The notes under the pieces were generated by a model, which saw nothing but the letters and a program-made list of their open reading frames with translations, was not told where the DNA came from and did no database searches. The translations under genes were made by a program, and so were the position numbers. 21,639 bases of DNA. Source: Gnetum montanum (lineage: Eukaryota > Streptophyta > Gnetopsida > Gnetales > Gnetaceae). The DNA is taken from the NCBI GenBank assembly GCA_015680685.1, contig MNCI01000569.1, forward strand, positions 5,635-27,273. Reading direction: 5' to 3'. This document shows positions 9,106 through 18,570 of the stretch, one piece after another (position 1 is the stretch's first letter; each line of letters starts with the position of its first letter).

Positions 9106-9884
9106 TAATGAGTGGCGATGTACCCCTACACTCAACCATACGAATACAAGTGCCTCATGCGTGATCTGATTGAACTCCAAGGACTAAGTGCTTACGCGCC
9201 CTAATGGAACACCTAAGGTTAATCAATCATTGTCTTTCCAAACTTACTTGTATTGTTACGGTTGTATGGTTAAGTAAGCTTGAGGTATATGATTTTTATA
9301 TCTTTTATCTTTTTAATAGCTTATGCTAATAGGGGAAGGTGAAGAGAACCAAGTGACTAACTTTCATTAACTATTCACTAACTAAGTTGTAATTATCCTA
9401 GCACCAGTATTCATTCCCACTTGTTGCACACACCTTGAACCAGTGCAATGCTACTGGGATTACCAAATGCTACTCGTTACTGGGTTACCAAGCATTACAC
9501 ATGTGCTCGAAGAGGTCATACTGAATGCACTTAAACTAGGAGAGTCAAGGGTTGATAGAGATTGATTATCTAGGAAAGCATTTAAACATTTAACAATAAT
9601 TAAATCCTATTTAGCTTAGTCCATATGTTGTAAGGTTTATCAAAAATTTCATCTTTATTGATGTACACAAATGTGTGCTCAGGTACAATTTGCTCGAATA
9701 AAGATTTGTTCACTTTAGGACTCCTACTACGGGCACATGGAAATTATTCCAACTCTGGAATGGTAAAATTGCTATAGTTTGGCTAAGGGTCTAAATCTAG
9801 ATGCTTAAAACAGGAAAAGCCGCCTCTTATTTATAGATGTTGTGGTGGGCTACGATATTGCGTACGTGATATCATGACTCATCA
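9106..9884 (-). repeat. 3' LTR of copy B (779 bp)
   Basis: On the + strand it runs from TAATGAGTGG to CTCATCA, with the TATA box at 9828-9835 and the AATAAA complement at 9654-9659. It aligns throughout with 15175-15947. A hand comparison gave roughly 60-70 differences, mostly transitions. U3 between the outer end and the TATA box is only about 50 bp, with one GATATC and one GATATT. Confidence 0.95.
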
Positions 9885-9899
9885 TGCCCCCATAACTAA
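9885..9899 (-). promoter_or_regulatory. Polypurine tract of copy B
   Basis: On the minus strand TTAGTTATGGGGG (9899-9887) lies next to the 3' LTR start, equivalent to 1680-1692 in copy A. Confidence 0.7.
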
Positions 9900-11902
9900 A
9901 TGAAAACTCATCCTCGAGTTCCTTACAAAATATTGGGAAGGTATGGGATTATTGACTTGAATGACTCTAATGGTGAATGGGGTGACATGTGAATGGATCA
10001 TCATTACAACACATGACAAAATTAGTGTTCATGAGAACAAGAGTGAACACTATACACATTTGACATCCAGGCTTATTTGGTAGCTGAGAGAGAAGATAGA
10101 AGAAGAGAGAAGAGAGAGAGAGAAAAGAAGAAGTTCATTACTGCCGATGCCAAGATTGTGCCTTTCATTGTTCATCCATAAGCACGCCATCAATCTTGTT
10201 CCTTGCATAACTGCTCCTGCACTAGTCCATTCCAAGTGTTTCCTCCAGATCCAATCCATTGGTGTATGATTTCCATCTGCACACACAACACAGTCTTATA
10301 TTAACAAGGGTAAATGAATCACAATGCAGTTGATACCTTGCCTCAGTGTAAGGTCCATTGGCTGAGTTGTAATATGGCTAATGCGGATCTGGAGATATAA
10401 TACTGGTGACTACCCAAGGTGTAGGGGTTAAGAGAAAATTGAAAAAATTGGACCAGGACCCCCATAACTAAGAGCAAACCTCCGATAGCGAGAGAATGGA
10501 AAAAGATAAGGAATAAGAAAGATGAAGAAAAAGAAACAACGGCAACGCCGATAAAATGGATGTTAGGGATGGAATTGAACAAAAGAAAAGTTGATTGTGA
10601 AAATGTTTAAGGAAAAGAAATTAATTAATGCAACAAATAGGAATGCAAGTGGATCCTCCCCAAAGCAGTCTCATGCCCTTAATGCCCTGATAATCCTACA
10701 TTCAAAGAGTCCGTAGGCTCTAGAAATGTCATTTGGAAGCAAGATTTAAAGTCTTAAGCACAAGAATTTACCAAAAAGAACACAATGTATCAACCAAAAT
10801 ATGGATTATTAATACAATCGACAATGAGGTACAAAATGGAAAAAGAAGGATGGAAGAAGAGAATGGAATGGAGTCTCAAGAAGAAGGTGGTGTATAGCCC
10901 CTTTGTAGTTATGGTTAATGTGACTTAGTAGTTCTCATTCCAAATCTAGCCTCAAACCAACCACATTCAGTGACTTCACATTAATACACTTGGCCAATCC
11001 ATCCGCTTGAAGTAGCAAGAATGCTCTCCTCACAAAGTCACCACCATTCCGATGAAATGACAAAGGAGAAAATAGGAAGCGAGAAAGGGCCTTAGTTAGA
11101 GGAAACATATTTCTTTAGTTCCATAACCAGTGCTTGTAGCCTCGATGATTATTTTGTCTAAGAGGTATGCTTTGAATTCTCACTGTTTTTCACTGTGTTT
11201 CACTATTTTTTTTTGTGTGAGAACCACACCATGCAAAGACTTATTATTTTTATTAGCTCAGCTTCCTGATAATGGAGCAACATCAGAATGGTAAGGAAAA
11301 CTCAAGAAGAAAACATCTAAGCATCGAAGAGAATGGCCAACACAAATGCATCAAATCCCCTTGAAGTCACACCCTTTTCAATCCTTGAGTCTTTCCTTAG
11401 TTTGAGAAATTCCCAGTCACCGATTTGTTGATAGTTGTTATTAAGAAAGGGACTGTACATTTCCAAGCCAAGAGAGACCATAGAAATTTATGAATGCATG
11501 GATGATGTGGACTCATTGCCTGCTATATCAAAAGAACCATACCTTAGTATCAACATTATAACTCAAAGGTAAAAATCAAACATTAGCAATCAATGGAATA
11601 CAGTTCATACCACCATCAGGAGCACTTATTAGGTGATGAATCAAACAATAAAAAAAACACACAAAGAAATGAAGGAGTATAAATGATGTTGTAAAACAAA
11701 AACAAGAAAAGTTAAAGAAATTTGTAAAACAAAAATGTGTAAAACAAAAACTTAAAAAAAAGGAACTGAGGGCATTGATTGATTAGCATAGGTGGCCATC
11801 TCCCCCATGACTAAGTTGAAAGGAGAAGATTCAAAATAATGAGCGAGGTCATCCTTTCTCCGATGTGTTATGTGCATTAACTGTTTGAGATTCATGGTAA
11901 GG
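9900..11902 (-). other. 2-kb post-protease segment with exon-like blocks and no pol
   Basis: This occupies the place where reverse transcriptase and integrase should follow the protease. It corresponds to 1-1694 of copy A for most of its length. It holds decayed counterparts of the two exon-like blocks (about 10640-10730 and 10280-10140, minus strand), the second after a conserved TGTGTGTGCAG acceptor-like site. A second polypurine-like motif is at 10471-10459 and a third at 11814-11802. No intact frame remains. Origin as captured host DNA is inference; a decayed extra retroelement ORF is the alternative. Confidence 0.55.
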
Positions 11903-12575
11903 TTAAGTTTGTTGCAGATTAACTAGTAATTTTTTGTCGAAGTGTATGTTTAAAGTTTTTAGGAATTTCCAGCTTCCCCTTATTGATGTTTTCAGGTTAA
12001 GGGTTGGAAGTTGGCGACACTCTTGCTCCAGTGCATCTATGCCTTCTATGTGGGCGCAAGTTGGTCCCCCAGTTAGTTCCATGCACGTTGGTGAGTTGCT
12101 CTCTTGATTAGTTGTCAGCCACTGGGTGTCTTCTTGTTGTGTGGTTGCTACATACAGACATTTTTGTATGTTAATTTCTTGGGCACACCGGTTGCATGCA
12201 GGCAATGTTGAACATTCCTGTACACAGTCACACCCTGTATCATTGTATGTGATGCATGGAACTTTCTTCTTCTCAATCTTCCCAAAAGTGTTTTCCTCAG
12301 ATATTTCCAGGGAAAGATCATGGATTCCTAGGCATACATTTATGGTACTTAGCGATGCCCTTCCCATTATTATTGGGAAGTCCCCTTTGTCATTGTTTAC
12401 TTGCATCACTAGAAAATCGACTGGGTATGACCAACCACACACAGTGGTAACGATGTTCTCCACCAGTCCCAAGGGAACAGTGATGGACTGGTCAGCTAGC
12501 TCTAAGCGAATATTGCTCTTCTTTAGTGGAGGTAGGTTCTAGGCTTTATACATCTCTTGTGATATTAAGTTGACT
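11903..12575 (-). pseudogene. Retropepsin-like protease remnant with Cys-rich tail
   Basis: In one frame, crossed by a TAG near 12540, the minus strand reads GVNLISQEMYKA, then NLPPLKKSNIRLELADQS, ITVPLGLVENIV and YPVDFLVMQV, then FPIIMGRASLSTINVCL. This is the order seen in plant Ty3/gypsy aspartic proteases, where VPIILGRPFL-like sequence closes the fold. The enzyme cleaves the Gag polyprotein. The catalytic D-S/T-G expected just before GVNL is not visible; an ambiguous base N lies there at 12579. After the fold there is a roughly 100-residue tail with about ten cysteines, including CDCVQEC and CNRC, ending at 11903. No RT follows. Confidence 0.8.
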
Positions 12576-12971
12576 CCGNATAGGCTCAACCGCTTGTGGT
12601 TGTGAGAGCTTTGTTGAACTGTTGGTTTTGAAAAAAGGTCTTCTCTTTATACAATTGTCAGAACTACTGGTGGGTTGAAGGTTTACAGCTCTCATAGCAT
12701 TGCATTGCTGCGGTTGAGTGGGGAGTTCCTCTTGCATTGCTGGAGTGGGTGGTAATGGAGCTATTGATGTGAGAGTTGCAGATGGATTCAGAGGATGGTA
12801 TGTCTGTGGGTTGTCTATCCTAGGAGAAGGAGTCCTATAATACTCCCAAGCTTGGTAGTGACGTTGTGATGTCATGTGACTAATAGAGTCACATGGAGAG
12901 ATTGGCTGCTGCACATAATAGCCATATGGATTCGGTTGCTGGTAAGGGTATTGTTGCCTTGGCGGTGGCAT
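12546..12971 (-). pseudogene. Gag C-terminal Pro/Gln-rich linker
   Basis: Opens MPPPRQQYPYQQPNPYGYYV and continues Pro, Gln, Ser and Thr rich for about 140 residues to a TAA at 12548-12546. Its position between the gag core and the protease fits a flexible Gag-Pro linker. It contains the ambiguous base at 12579. It is separated from the protease frame by a frameshift. Confidence 0.65.
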
Positions 12972-13118
12972 CCCCCATGACTGTGGGTATTTCCACTGTT
13001 GGTGTTGCTCAATAGGTTGTGGTGGAGTTCCACTTGGATAATATGTTAAGGGTTGGTGAAATTACCTTGGGTTACCTTGGGGATAAGGTAACCATCGGGG
13101 TGCTCGCCGTTTGTTAAG

Positions 13119-14116
13119 TCATGGGTTAAGTGCATACACCCTAGACTCTTGCAGATGTGAGATTACTAGGCAACAACCCTTAGGATGGTCATATTGGCAT
13201 ATCTTATATCCACCATCATTATTCGTATTAGAATCCACAACCTCTTCGGTGATAGCCATTTTACCTTTACCTTTGTTATGTGCATTGTCCAAATCCCTCT
13301 TTTTCTTTTTATCATAGTCACTACCTCGCTCCTTAGACTCCTCTACAATTTTGAGAAAGGTTTCAAATCTACTATCTAAGGAGTCCCACATTTGGTCTAC
13401 CTTCGCTGACACTTCTATTGTTAATTTTTGGAGTGGCATGGTTTTCCTATTCACCATCTGGTTGAGTGGTGACTCTTCCTCCTCCTCACAGAATCTCACT
13501 TCCCTTTTTCAGAGGGAAGAATCATGGTTGTACTCTTCCACACTTTCTCTCTTACGTAGCTCTCCTTCTCCTTAGCTACTTGCTCCAACAATCTATGAAC
13601 CTGATGGGACCTAAGCTCTGATAGTCTCCCTTGGGCATACATTCCAAGGGATCTCATAGTTTCATGCCTAAGTTCATCTACGAGATGGCGTAGTTGATCC
13701 TGCTGCGAGTAACCATGGCCCAGGCAACGATGTAACAGTGCATAGTATCGGACCATGGTAGCATCCAAGGGTTCATGAGTTCCCTACTTCCATCCTTGGA
13801 TTCGCTTTCGCAAGTTGGACACCTGGGAGTACATTTGATACTTATCGTTAAATAGTTCTAGCCTCGTACTCCACCTTTGAATGGATTCTAGTTCTAAGGA
13901 TCGGTACCAGCTTTCCTCTTCTTTTACTAGTGTCCTTGGGAACAACTTTAGCTTTTGCCATTTTTTCTCAATGTTTTGCAAGGCACACACATCATGAAAT
14001 GCTTGTAAGTGGTTTTGAGGATTAGTGTTGTATCCCCCCTCAAATTGTGGGATGTTATTCATGTCTAACTTATTCATATTAGCGTTGTTTCTTATGGCCT
14101 CCTTGATGTCTAACAT
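13119..14116 (-). pseudogene. Gag core (retrotransposon gag domain) with degenerate zinc knuckle
   Basis: Three frames joined by shifts. The first (14116-13784) contains IPQFEGGYNTNPQNHLQAF, KLKLFPRTL, WYRSLELESIQRW and RLELFNDKY, the plant gag pattern in which a Trp-Tyr-Ser-Leu turn precedes W...F...F. The second (13768-13496) reads MDATMVRYYALLHRCLGHGY and is rich in Leu, Arg and Glu. The third (13499-13119) has acidic and lysine-rich runs, then ICQYDHPKGCCLVIS, which fits C-X2-C-X4-H-X4-C spacing but keeps only the first ligand. Gag forms the particle that packages element RNA. Stops and shifts make it inactive. Confidence 0.8.
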
Positions 14117-15058
14117 GCTTCAGGTTGCAAGTAGGGGTTCTTCGTGGTCATTTCTTTTATAGCATCTGTGATGTTTACGTGGTTCCCTTCTCTCCCTTCT
14201 TCCATGCCATGATTCTCTAGAATGCCCTCGTCCTCACTCTCGACACTCTCGTCGAGGTTTCTCACTTTGCTTACCTTTATCCTCACGGTTAGGTTCCTTA
14301 TGACTGTGTCCTGATACTGAAGGAGAGGGTGAATGTGACGATGAAGGTGAAGCAGAAGGAGAACCATTACCATGACAATGTTTCCTACCTTCTCTTCGAT
14401 GGTCCCGACCCCGATCATGATGACAATCAGAATGCCCATCCTTATCATGTATTTGTGTTCCCTCGTTGAACACTTGGTGTTCGTGGGGATCAGAACCAGG
14501 GTTGTGAATCATGGAGTGAAGGTTATGATACACCACCTCCTCACCATTATCAAGAGGGAAAACATCATTTCATGGAGAACCTATTGAAATAGGTTCACCA
14601 CCCTTAATTTCGCTTAAGACGGGTGGAGCGTTATAGGGTCCTTTGCCCTTCAAAGATGTGTGGTAACTCTCTTGTCACAAGTCCCGTTGACGTTGCGCTT
14701 CTGTGGGATGGTAGTTCCTTGTGTCATAATCACATGCAACATACTCTATGTACAATTATGACATGCCTATTCGTGCAAGAGCAAGAAGGAGCATGTTGGG
14801 GACTGCTCAGTTTGGAGGCAACACTATGCTATCCTCCAAGTCTCTCCAACACAGTTGTTCATCTTGATGAAAAATAAAGGTAAAGTTGGGTATATACTCA
14901 TCGTGATGAATATATACCACACGAAATTGTTGAGGAACTGGTGGATTTTGGTTATGTGTGTTGTGTCACCGACTGTCTCTAGTGTTGTTCTTAGGCAGTG
15001 AAGTGCTTTTGTGCGAAGAAGAAGACATTTTTGTCTTGTTCGGTGTGTAAATTACCAT
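14117..15058 (-). pseudogene. Gag N-terminal region, His/Ser/Pro/Arg-rich
   Basis: The first ATG after the primer-binding site is at 15058-15056 and opens MVIYTPNKTKMSSSSHK, but that frame stops after about 30 codons. A shifted frame follows with VVYIHHDEYIPNFTFIF. From about 14536 a long open frame reads MVYHNLHSMIHNPGSDPHEH, then HDRGRDHRREGRKHCHG and a Ser/Pro run, ending near 14236. The low-complexity basic stretch may bind nucleic acid; that is inference. The leader from primer-binding site to ATG is about 100 bp. Confidence 0.6.
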
Positions 15059-15156
15059 TGTCTTATTTTTCTTTTGATCAACCCTAAGGGTTCGTTCTAG
15101 CATCCCAATGATATGAATGATCTCCTATGTTCTATGTAGCACACAAACAACTAAGT

Positions 15157-15173
15157 CCCCGGCAACGACGCCA
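15157..15173 (-). promoter_or_regulatory. Primer-binding site of copy B
   Basis: The minus strand reads TGGCGTCGTTGCCGGGG, one base after the 5' LTR end. It closely resembles the TGGCGCCGTTGCC-type site of plant Ty3/gypsy elements of the Athila/Tat group, usually assigned to tRNA-Asp. It primes minus-strand DNA synthesis and fixes the element orientation and 5' LTR boundary. Confidence 0.9.
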
Positions 15174-15174
15174 A

Positions 15175-15947
15175 TGATGAGTGGCGAGGTACCCCTACAC
15201 TCAACCATACGAATACAAGCGTCTCACGCGTGATTTGGTCGAACTCCAAGGACTAAGTGCTTACGCGCCCTAATGGAACACTTAAGGTTAACCAATCGTT
15301 GTCTTTCCAAACTTACTTGTATTATCACGATTGTATGGTTAAGTAAGCTTGAGGTATATGATTTTTATATCTTTTATCTTTTTAATGTCTTATGCTAATA
15401 GGGGAAGATGATGAGAACTAAGTGACTAACTTTCATTAACTATTCACTAACTAAGTTCTAATTGTCCTAGCACCAATATCCGTTTCCACTTGCTACACAC
15501 ACCCTGAACTAGTGCAACGCTACTGGGATTACGAAATGCTACTCGTTATTAGGTTACCAAGCGTTACACAAGTGCTCGAAGCGGTCATACTGAATGCACT
15601 TAACTAGGAGAGTCAAGGGTTGAGAGAGATTGATTATCTAGGAAGGCATTTAAACATTTAACAATAATTAAATTCTATTTAGCTTAGTCCATATGCTGTA
15701 AGGTTTATTATAAAGTTCGTCTTTATTACCGTACACAAATGTGTGCTCAGGTACAATTTGCTCAAATAAAGATTTGTTCACTTTAAGACTCCTACTACGG
15801 GCACATGGAAATTATTCTAACTCTGGAATGGTAAAACTGCTATAGTTTGGCTAAGGGTCTAAATCTAGATGCCTAAAATAAGAAAAGTCACCTCTTATTT
15901 ATAGATGTTGCGATGGGCTGTGATATCGCGTATATTACGGCTCATCA
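15175..15947 (-). repeat. 5' LTR of copy B (773 bp)
   Basis: On the + strand it runs from TGATGAGTGG to CTCATCA, a perfect 7-bp inverted terminal repeat. On its own strand U3 is short (about 45 bp, one GATATC), the TATA box is at 15903-15896 and AATAAA at 15727-15722, 176 bp apart. It adjoins the primer-binding site on one side and the AAAAC target-site duplication on the other. Confidence 0.95.
15896..15903 (-). promoter_or_regulatory. LTR TATA box, promoter of copy B
   Basis: TATAAATA on the minus strand within the 5' LTR. This is the position that would drive transcription of the full element. Confidence 0.7.
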
Positions 15948-15952
15948 AAAAC
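15948..15952. repeat. Target-site duplication AAAAC of copy B, right
   Basis: Exact repeat of 9101-9105. The L1 reading resumes directly after it. Confidence 0.9.
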
Positions 15953-17330
15953 CTTTTTCTTTTAAGCCTAATTCTACTATTTTGTGGAATTATGTGGTTG
16001 ATAAAATTAAAAAGAAGCTTAATAAATGGAAAGAAAAAAAAGCTCATCCTTATTGACAAAGTTTTAGTTATTAAGCAAATGATTTAACCAATTCATGTTT
16101 ATCCCTTGAGTTTTTGGGCTCCTTCTAAAACTTCATATGAGAGAGTTAATTGTATTATCTATTGGTTTCTTTGGTTTGCTAAGCAATATAGGAAATTTTT
16201 TTCTAAAATTTCTTGAAATATTTACACTAGTAGCAAAAAAGATGGAGCACTTGACCTCATTAATTTTTATAACAAGGTTCTTTCTCCTACATCAAAATGG
16301 ATTGCAAAGTGCATTAATAGAGATGATGTTTGGATGCCCCTTTTAAGAATCAAACTTATGCAAGGTAAGCCTAAGAATGATAACACTTGGTATTCTAATA
16401 ACTTTCTTCAATGTCTTTCTTTTCCTAAGGCTATTTCTATTCATAGTTTTTAAATTCTTAAATAAATTTTAAAAAATGATGCAAGCTTAGTAAATATTGA
16501 AATTACAATCATATTACAATTTCAAAATATATGCTTAAGTAAATTACCCCATTATGGCTTCGTGAAGGAGCCTGGACTACTAATACATCTAAATTATGTA
16601 CTACTTAGAGTAGATTTGCTATCACTACAGTTTCTTATTTACATATGCATGATAGATGGATTACTTGGATTGAAGATTCTAGCCTGTATGGCTTGAATAG
16701 AGAGAGGAAAAAAATTTTAAAACTTTAATCTCTAATTTTGAGAACTTATTTAAAGTTAACAAAAATTTTCATTAGGCTTTTCTAAATATTTTTTGAAAGG
16801 ATTGCAAATATGTTTTTTCTTTTAATTTGAGGATTTCTTATGAGATTATTACAAAAGTGTTTTTATTCATAATAAATTCAGTAAGCCCTATAAAATGCAA
16901 TTATTATTACACTTTTGGATGAAGAAAATAAAATATATTTAGAGAGCTCTTGAATTTCTTAAAATTCATTATTTTTAAAGGTGTCTTATTCCTCAAGGTA
17001 TTCTATTAGCACTCATTGTAAACATATAGGAAATGTTTCTCCTCAATGTTCTCTTTGTAGAAGTAAAGACTTATTTTATCATGTTTTTTAGTGTCTTGTT
17101 GCTTAGTATGCTTGGAAATGGATATTCAAAATTTGTAACAACTTTCAACTAATCATTAATGAATTCATTGTTGGTGATTAGCCTAATTTATTTACTTGTT
17201 TTCTTTGCATTTGAAATTGTCTTCAAGCACTTGTTCTCTACTCTATGTGGAAGCTTTGGTGTGTAGTTATTTTCTAGTAGCAAGAGCAAAACTATTAAAT
17301 AAAAAAAACTTCCAATGAAAGTTGAATAAT
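15953..17330 (+). pseudogene. L1 ORF2 post-RT region and zf-RVT domain remnant
   Basis: Continues the L1 frame after copy B: FSFKPNSTILWNYVVDKI, KLNKWKEKKLILIDKVLVIK, then IHVYPLSFWAPSKTS, the usual LNKWK...LSL...VL...IP.Y pattern after plant L1 RT. Further on, KDGALDLINFYNKVL, and near 17041-17110 PQCSLCRSKDLFYHVF followed by AWKWIFKIC, which matches zf-RVT (C-x2-C ... H-x-F ... C ... W). Stops are frequent. Coding similarity fades after about 17330. Confidence 0.85.
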
Positions 17331-17650
17331 TAATTTGTTTTATACAATGTTGATTTGTCTTTTGTTTTGGAGGCTCAAGGATGGAAAGCTTTCAACTTTT
17401 GTTGTTATTTGCTCTTTATCTTTGTATTTTTTTAAAAAGATGTTTTTCCTTCTCTTTATAAGAACACTTTAGTAAGAAGTGAAAATGTGTAAGGACAATT
17501 TTGAATAAGGGCAAGACCTAATCCTTTTCCTACTTGAGAGGGGATTTTTTTTAGAATTAGTTGTAAGGATGAAAACTTGAAAAGGCATGCCTAAAACCAT
17601 TGGGCTTTTTCTTTAGACATTTTTATGATGATTTGATGTAATTTAAATTT
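17331..17650 (+). other. Probable L1 3' untranslated region
   Basis: AT-rich DNA after the last recognisable ORF2 sequence, with T-rich runs at 17545-17552 and 17648-17676. No poly(A) tail or target-site duplication was found, so the L1 end is uncertain. Confidence 0.35.
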
Positions 17651-18429
17651 TTTTAATATTATTATTTATTTTTGGAATTAGACATCACTCCCCACCTTTC
17701 CCCCACCCCTCCAGCCCCCCATGAACCCCTTGCAATACTGGTAAGGTCTCCCTCTTTTGTTCTATCTCTTAGATATTGGTAATGCAAATGGATGGTTTCT
17801 AAGGGAATGGTTGTTAGGCATTTATGATCACAAGGGTATGCAATGCTTCGGCAAAAAGGGTAATTCTATTGGAACAACTAAAGTTTTTAAAAATATATAA
17901 TTTCTAGAATTAAATAAAAAATTAATATTCTATTATGTTGTTGTATCAAGCATTGGCCAAGTAGGTACCCCACCATGGATCTGCTAGTAGTTATGTCTAA
18001 GCCCAAACTATTACCAAAGTATGAGGTCCAAATATAACTAACTTAAGGTATTATCATGAGACCCTCTAAAATATAAACAATTTAAAAACTAAAAAAATTA
18101 AATATTTATTTACAAAAATGTAAAAGTAATTGAAAGTAAGCATAATGTAAACTAATGTAATACTCTATGTTCTAATGATTCATCAAGTGCCTTATACTTG
18201 CTAACTTAAAAATCCAACAAAAGAGGTTAATGCACATATACTAAATTAAAAGAAAATATAAAATACTAAAAATATTAGAGTGTAATAAAATTACTAAACA
18301 TAAAATAAAAATAAAAATAAAACATATATCAAAATTAAAATATTAAAATAAAAACCATCTAAGAAGGGGATAACAAGAATATAGCTCAAAAAATACAAGC
18401 ATGGTCAATAAAAGAAAATGTTTAATAAA
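17651..18429. other. AT-rich stretch with no recognised gene
   Basis: Contains a C-rich patch at about 17691-17730 and an A-rich simple run at 18298-18322 (AAATA/AAAAT units). No open frame or known repeat was recognised. Confidence 0.5.
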
Positions 18430-18560
18430 GTACAAGACATAGGCTCAATACAAGAAGTCAAGGGTTCAAATCATAAACATACCATGGGGTAAGGAGTTTC
18501 TAAGGTAAAGGTATTATAGTACTTTTTCTTGAAGAGCTCAAGCATTATGGACCCTTGGTA
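18430..18560 (+). mobile_element. Probable tRNA-derived SINE remnant (Au-like)
   Basis: AAGTCAAGGGTTCAAATC ends in GGGTTCAAATC (18462-18472), a good match to the RNA polymerase III B box (GGTTCGAATCC). Downstream GGGGTAAGG (about 18486-18494) and ATGGACCCTTGG (about 18547-18558) occur in the order and rough spacing I recall for the plant Au SINE family. The A box is not clear and no tail is defined. The family name rests on memory of its general pattern. Confidence 0.4.
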
Positions 18561-18570
18561 GATTAATAAA

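Larger units (their letters stand above)
9106..15947 (-). mobile_element. Copy B: complete non-autonomous Ty3/gypsy-type LTR retrotransposon without pol
   Basis: 6842 bp with LTRs of 779 and 773 bp in the same orientation and a perfect 5-bp target-site duplication. Reading on the minus strand: 5' LTR (15947-15175), primer-binding site (15173-15157), decayed gag (from the ATG at 15058-15056 to about 12546), protease remnant (about 12575-11903), a 2-kb segment with no retroviral coding (11902-9885), polypurine tract, 3' LTR (9884-9106). No reverse transcriptase, RNase H or integrase motif was seen in any frame of the internal region, so it depends on a related element for movement. It interrupts the L1 just before its post-RT domain. 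Confidence 0.92.
4575..17650 (+). mobile_element. Decayed L1-type LINE, split by three LTR insertions
   Basis: L1 hallmarks occur in the correct order on the + strand when the three LTR insertions are set aside: an ORF1-type zinc knuckle remnant (4581-4622), apurinic endonuclease motifs (5251-5570 and 6623-6650), reverse transcriptase (7982-9105), and the post-RT domain with zf-RVT (15953-17130). Each insertion falls between adjoining L1 motifs and has a target-site duplication. Many in-frame stops and frameshifts show it is long dead. The 5' limit is unclear and no poly(A) tail or flanking duplication was found, so both ends are approximate. Confidence 0.85.

Noticed and set aside
11903-12472. 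An intact functional protease gene
   Set aside because: The frame starts inside the fold with no Met codon, the catalytic motif is not visible and a stop precedes it.
12126-12542. 138-codon + strand frame
   Set aside because: It is antisense to the protease remnant, whose minus-strand frame matches a known fold.
13111-13575. Several + strand frames with hydrophobic stretches
   Set aside because: Antisense shadows of the gag core on the minus strand.
18455-18475. A tRNA gene from the B-box match
   Set aside because: No cloverleaf arms or clear A box could be drawn around it; a SINE fits better.
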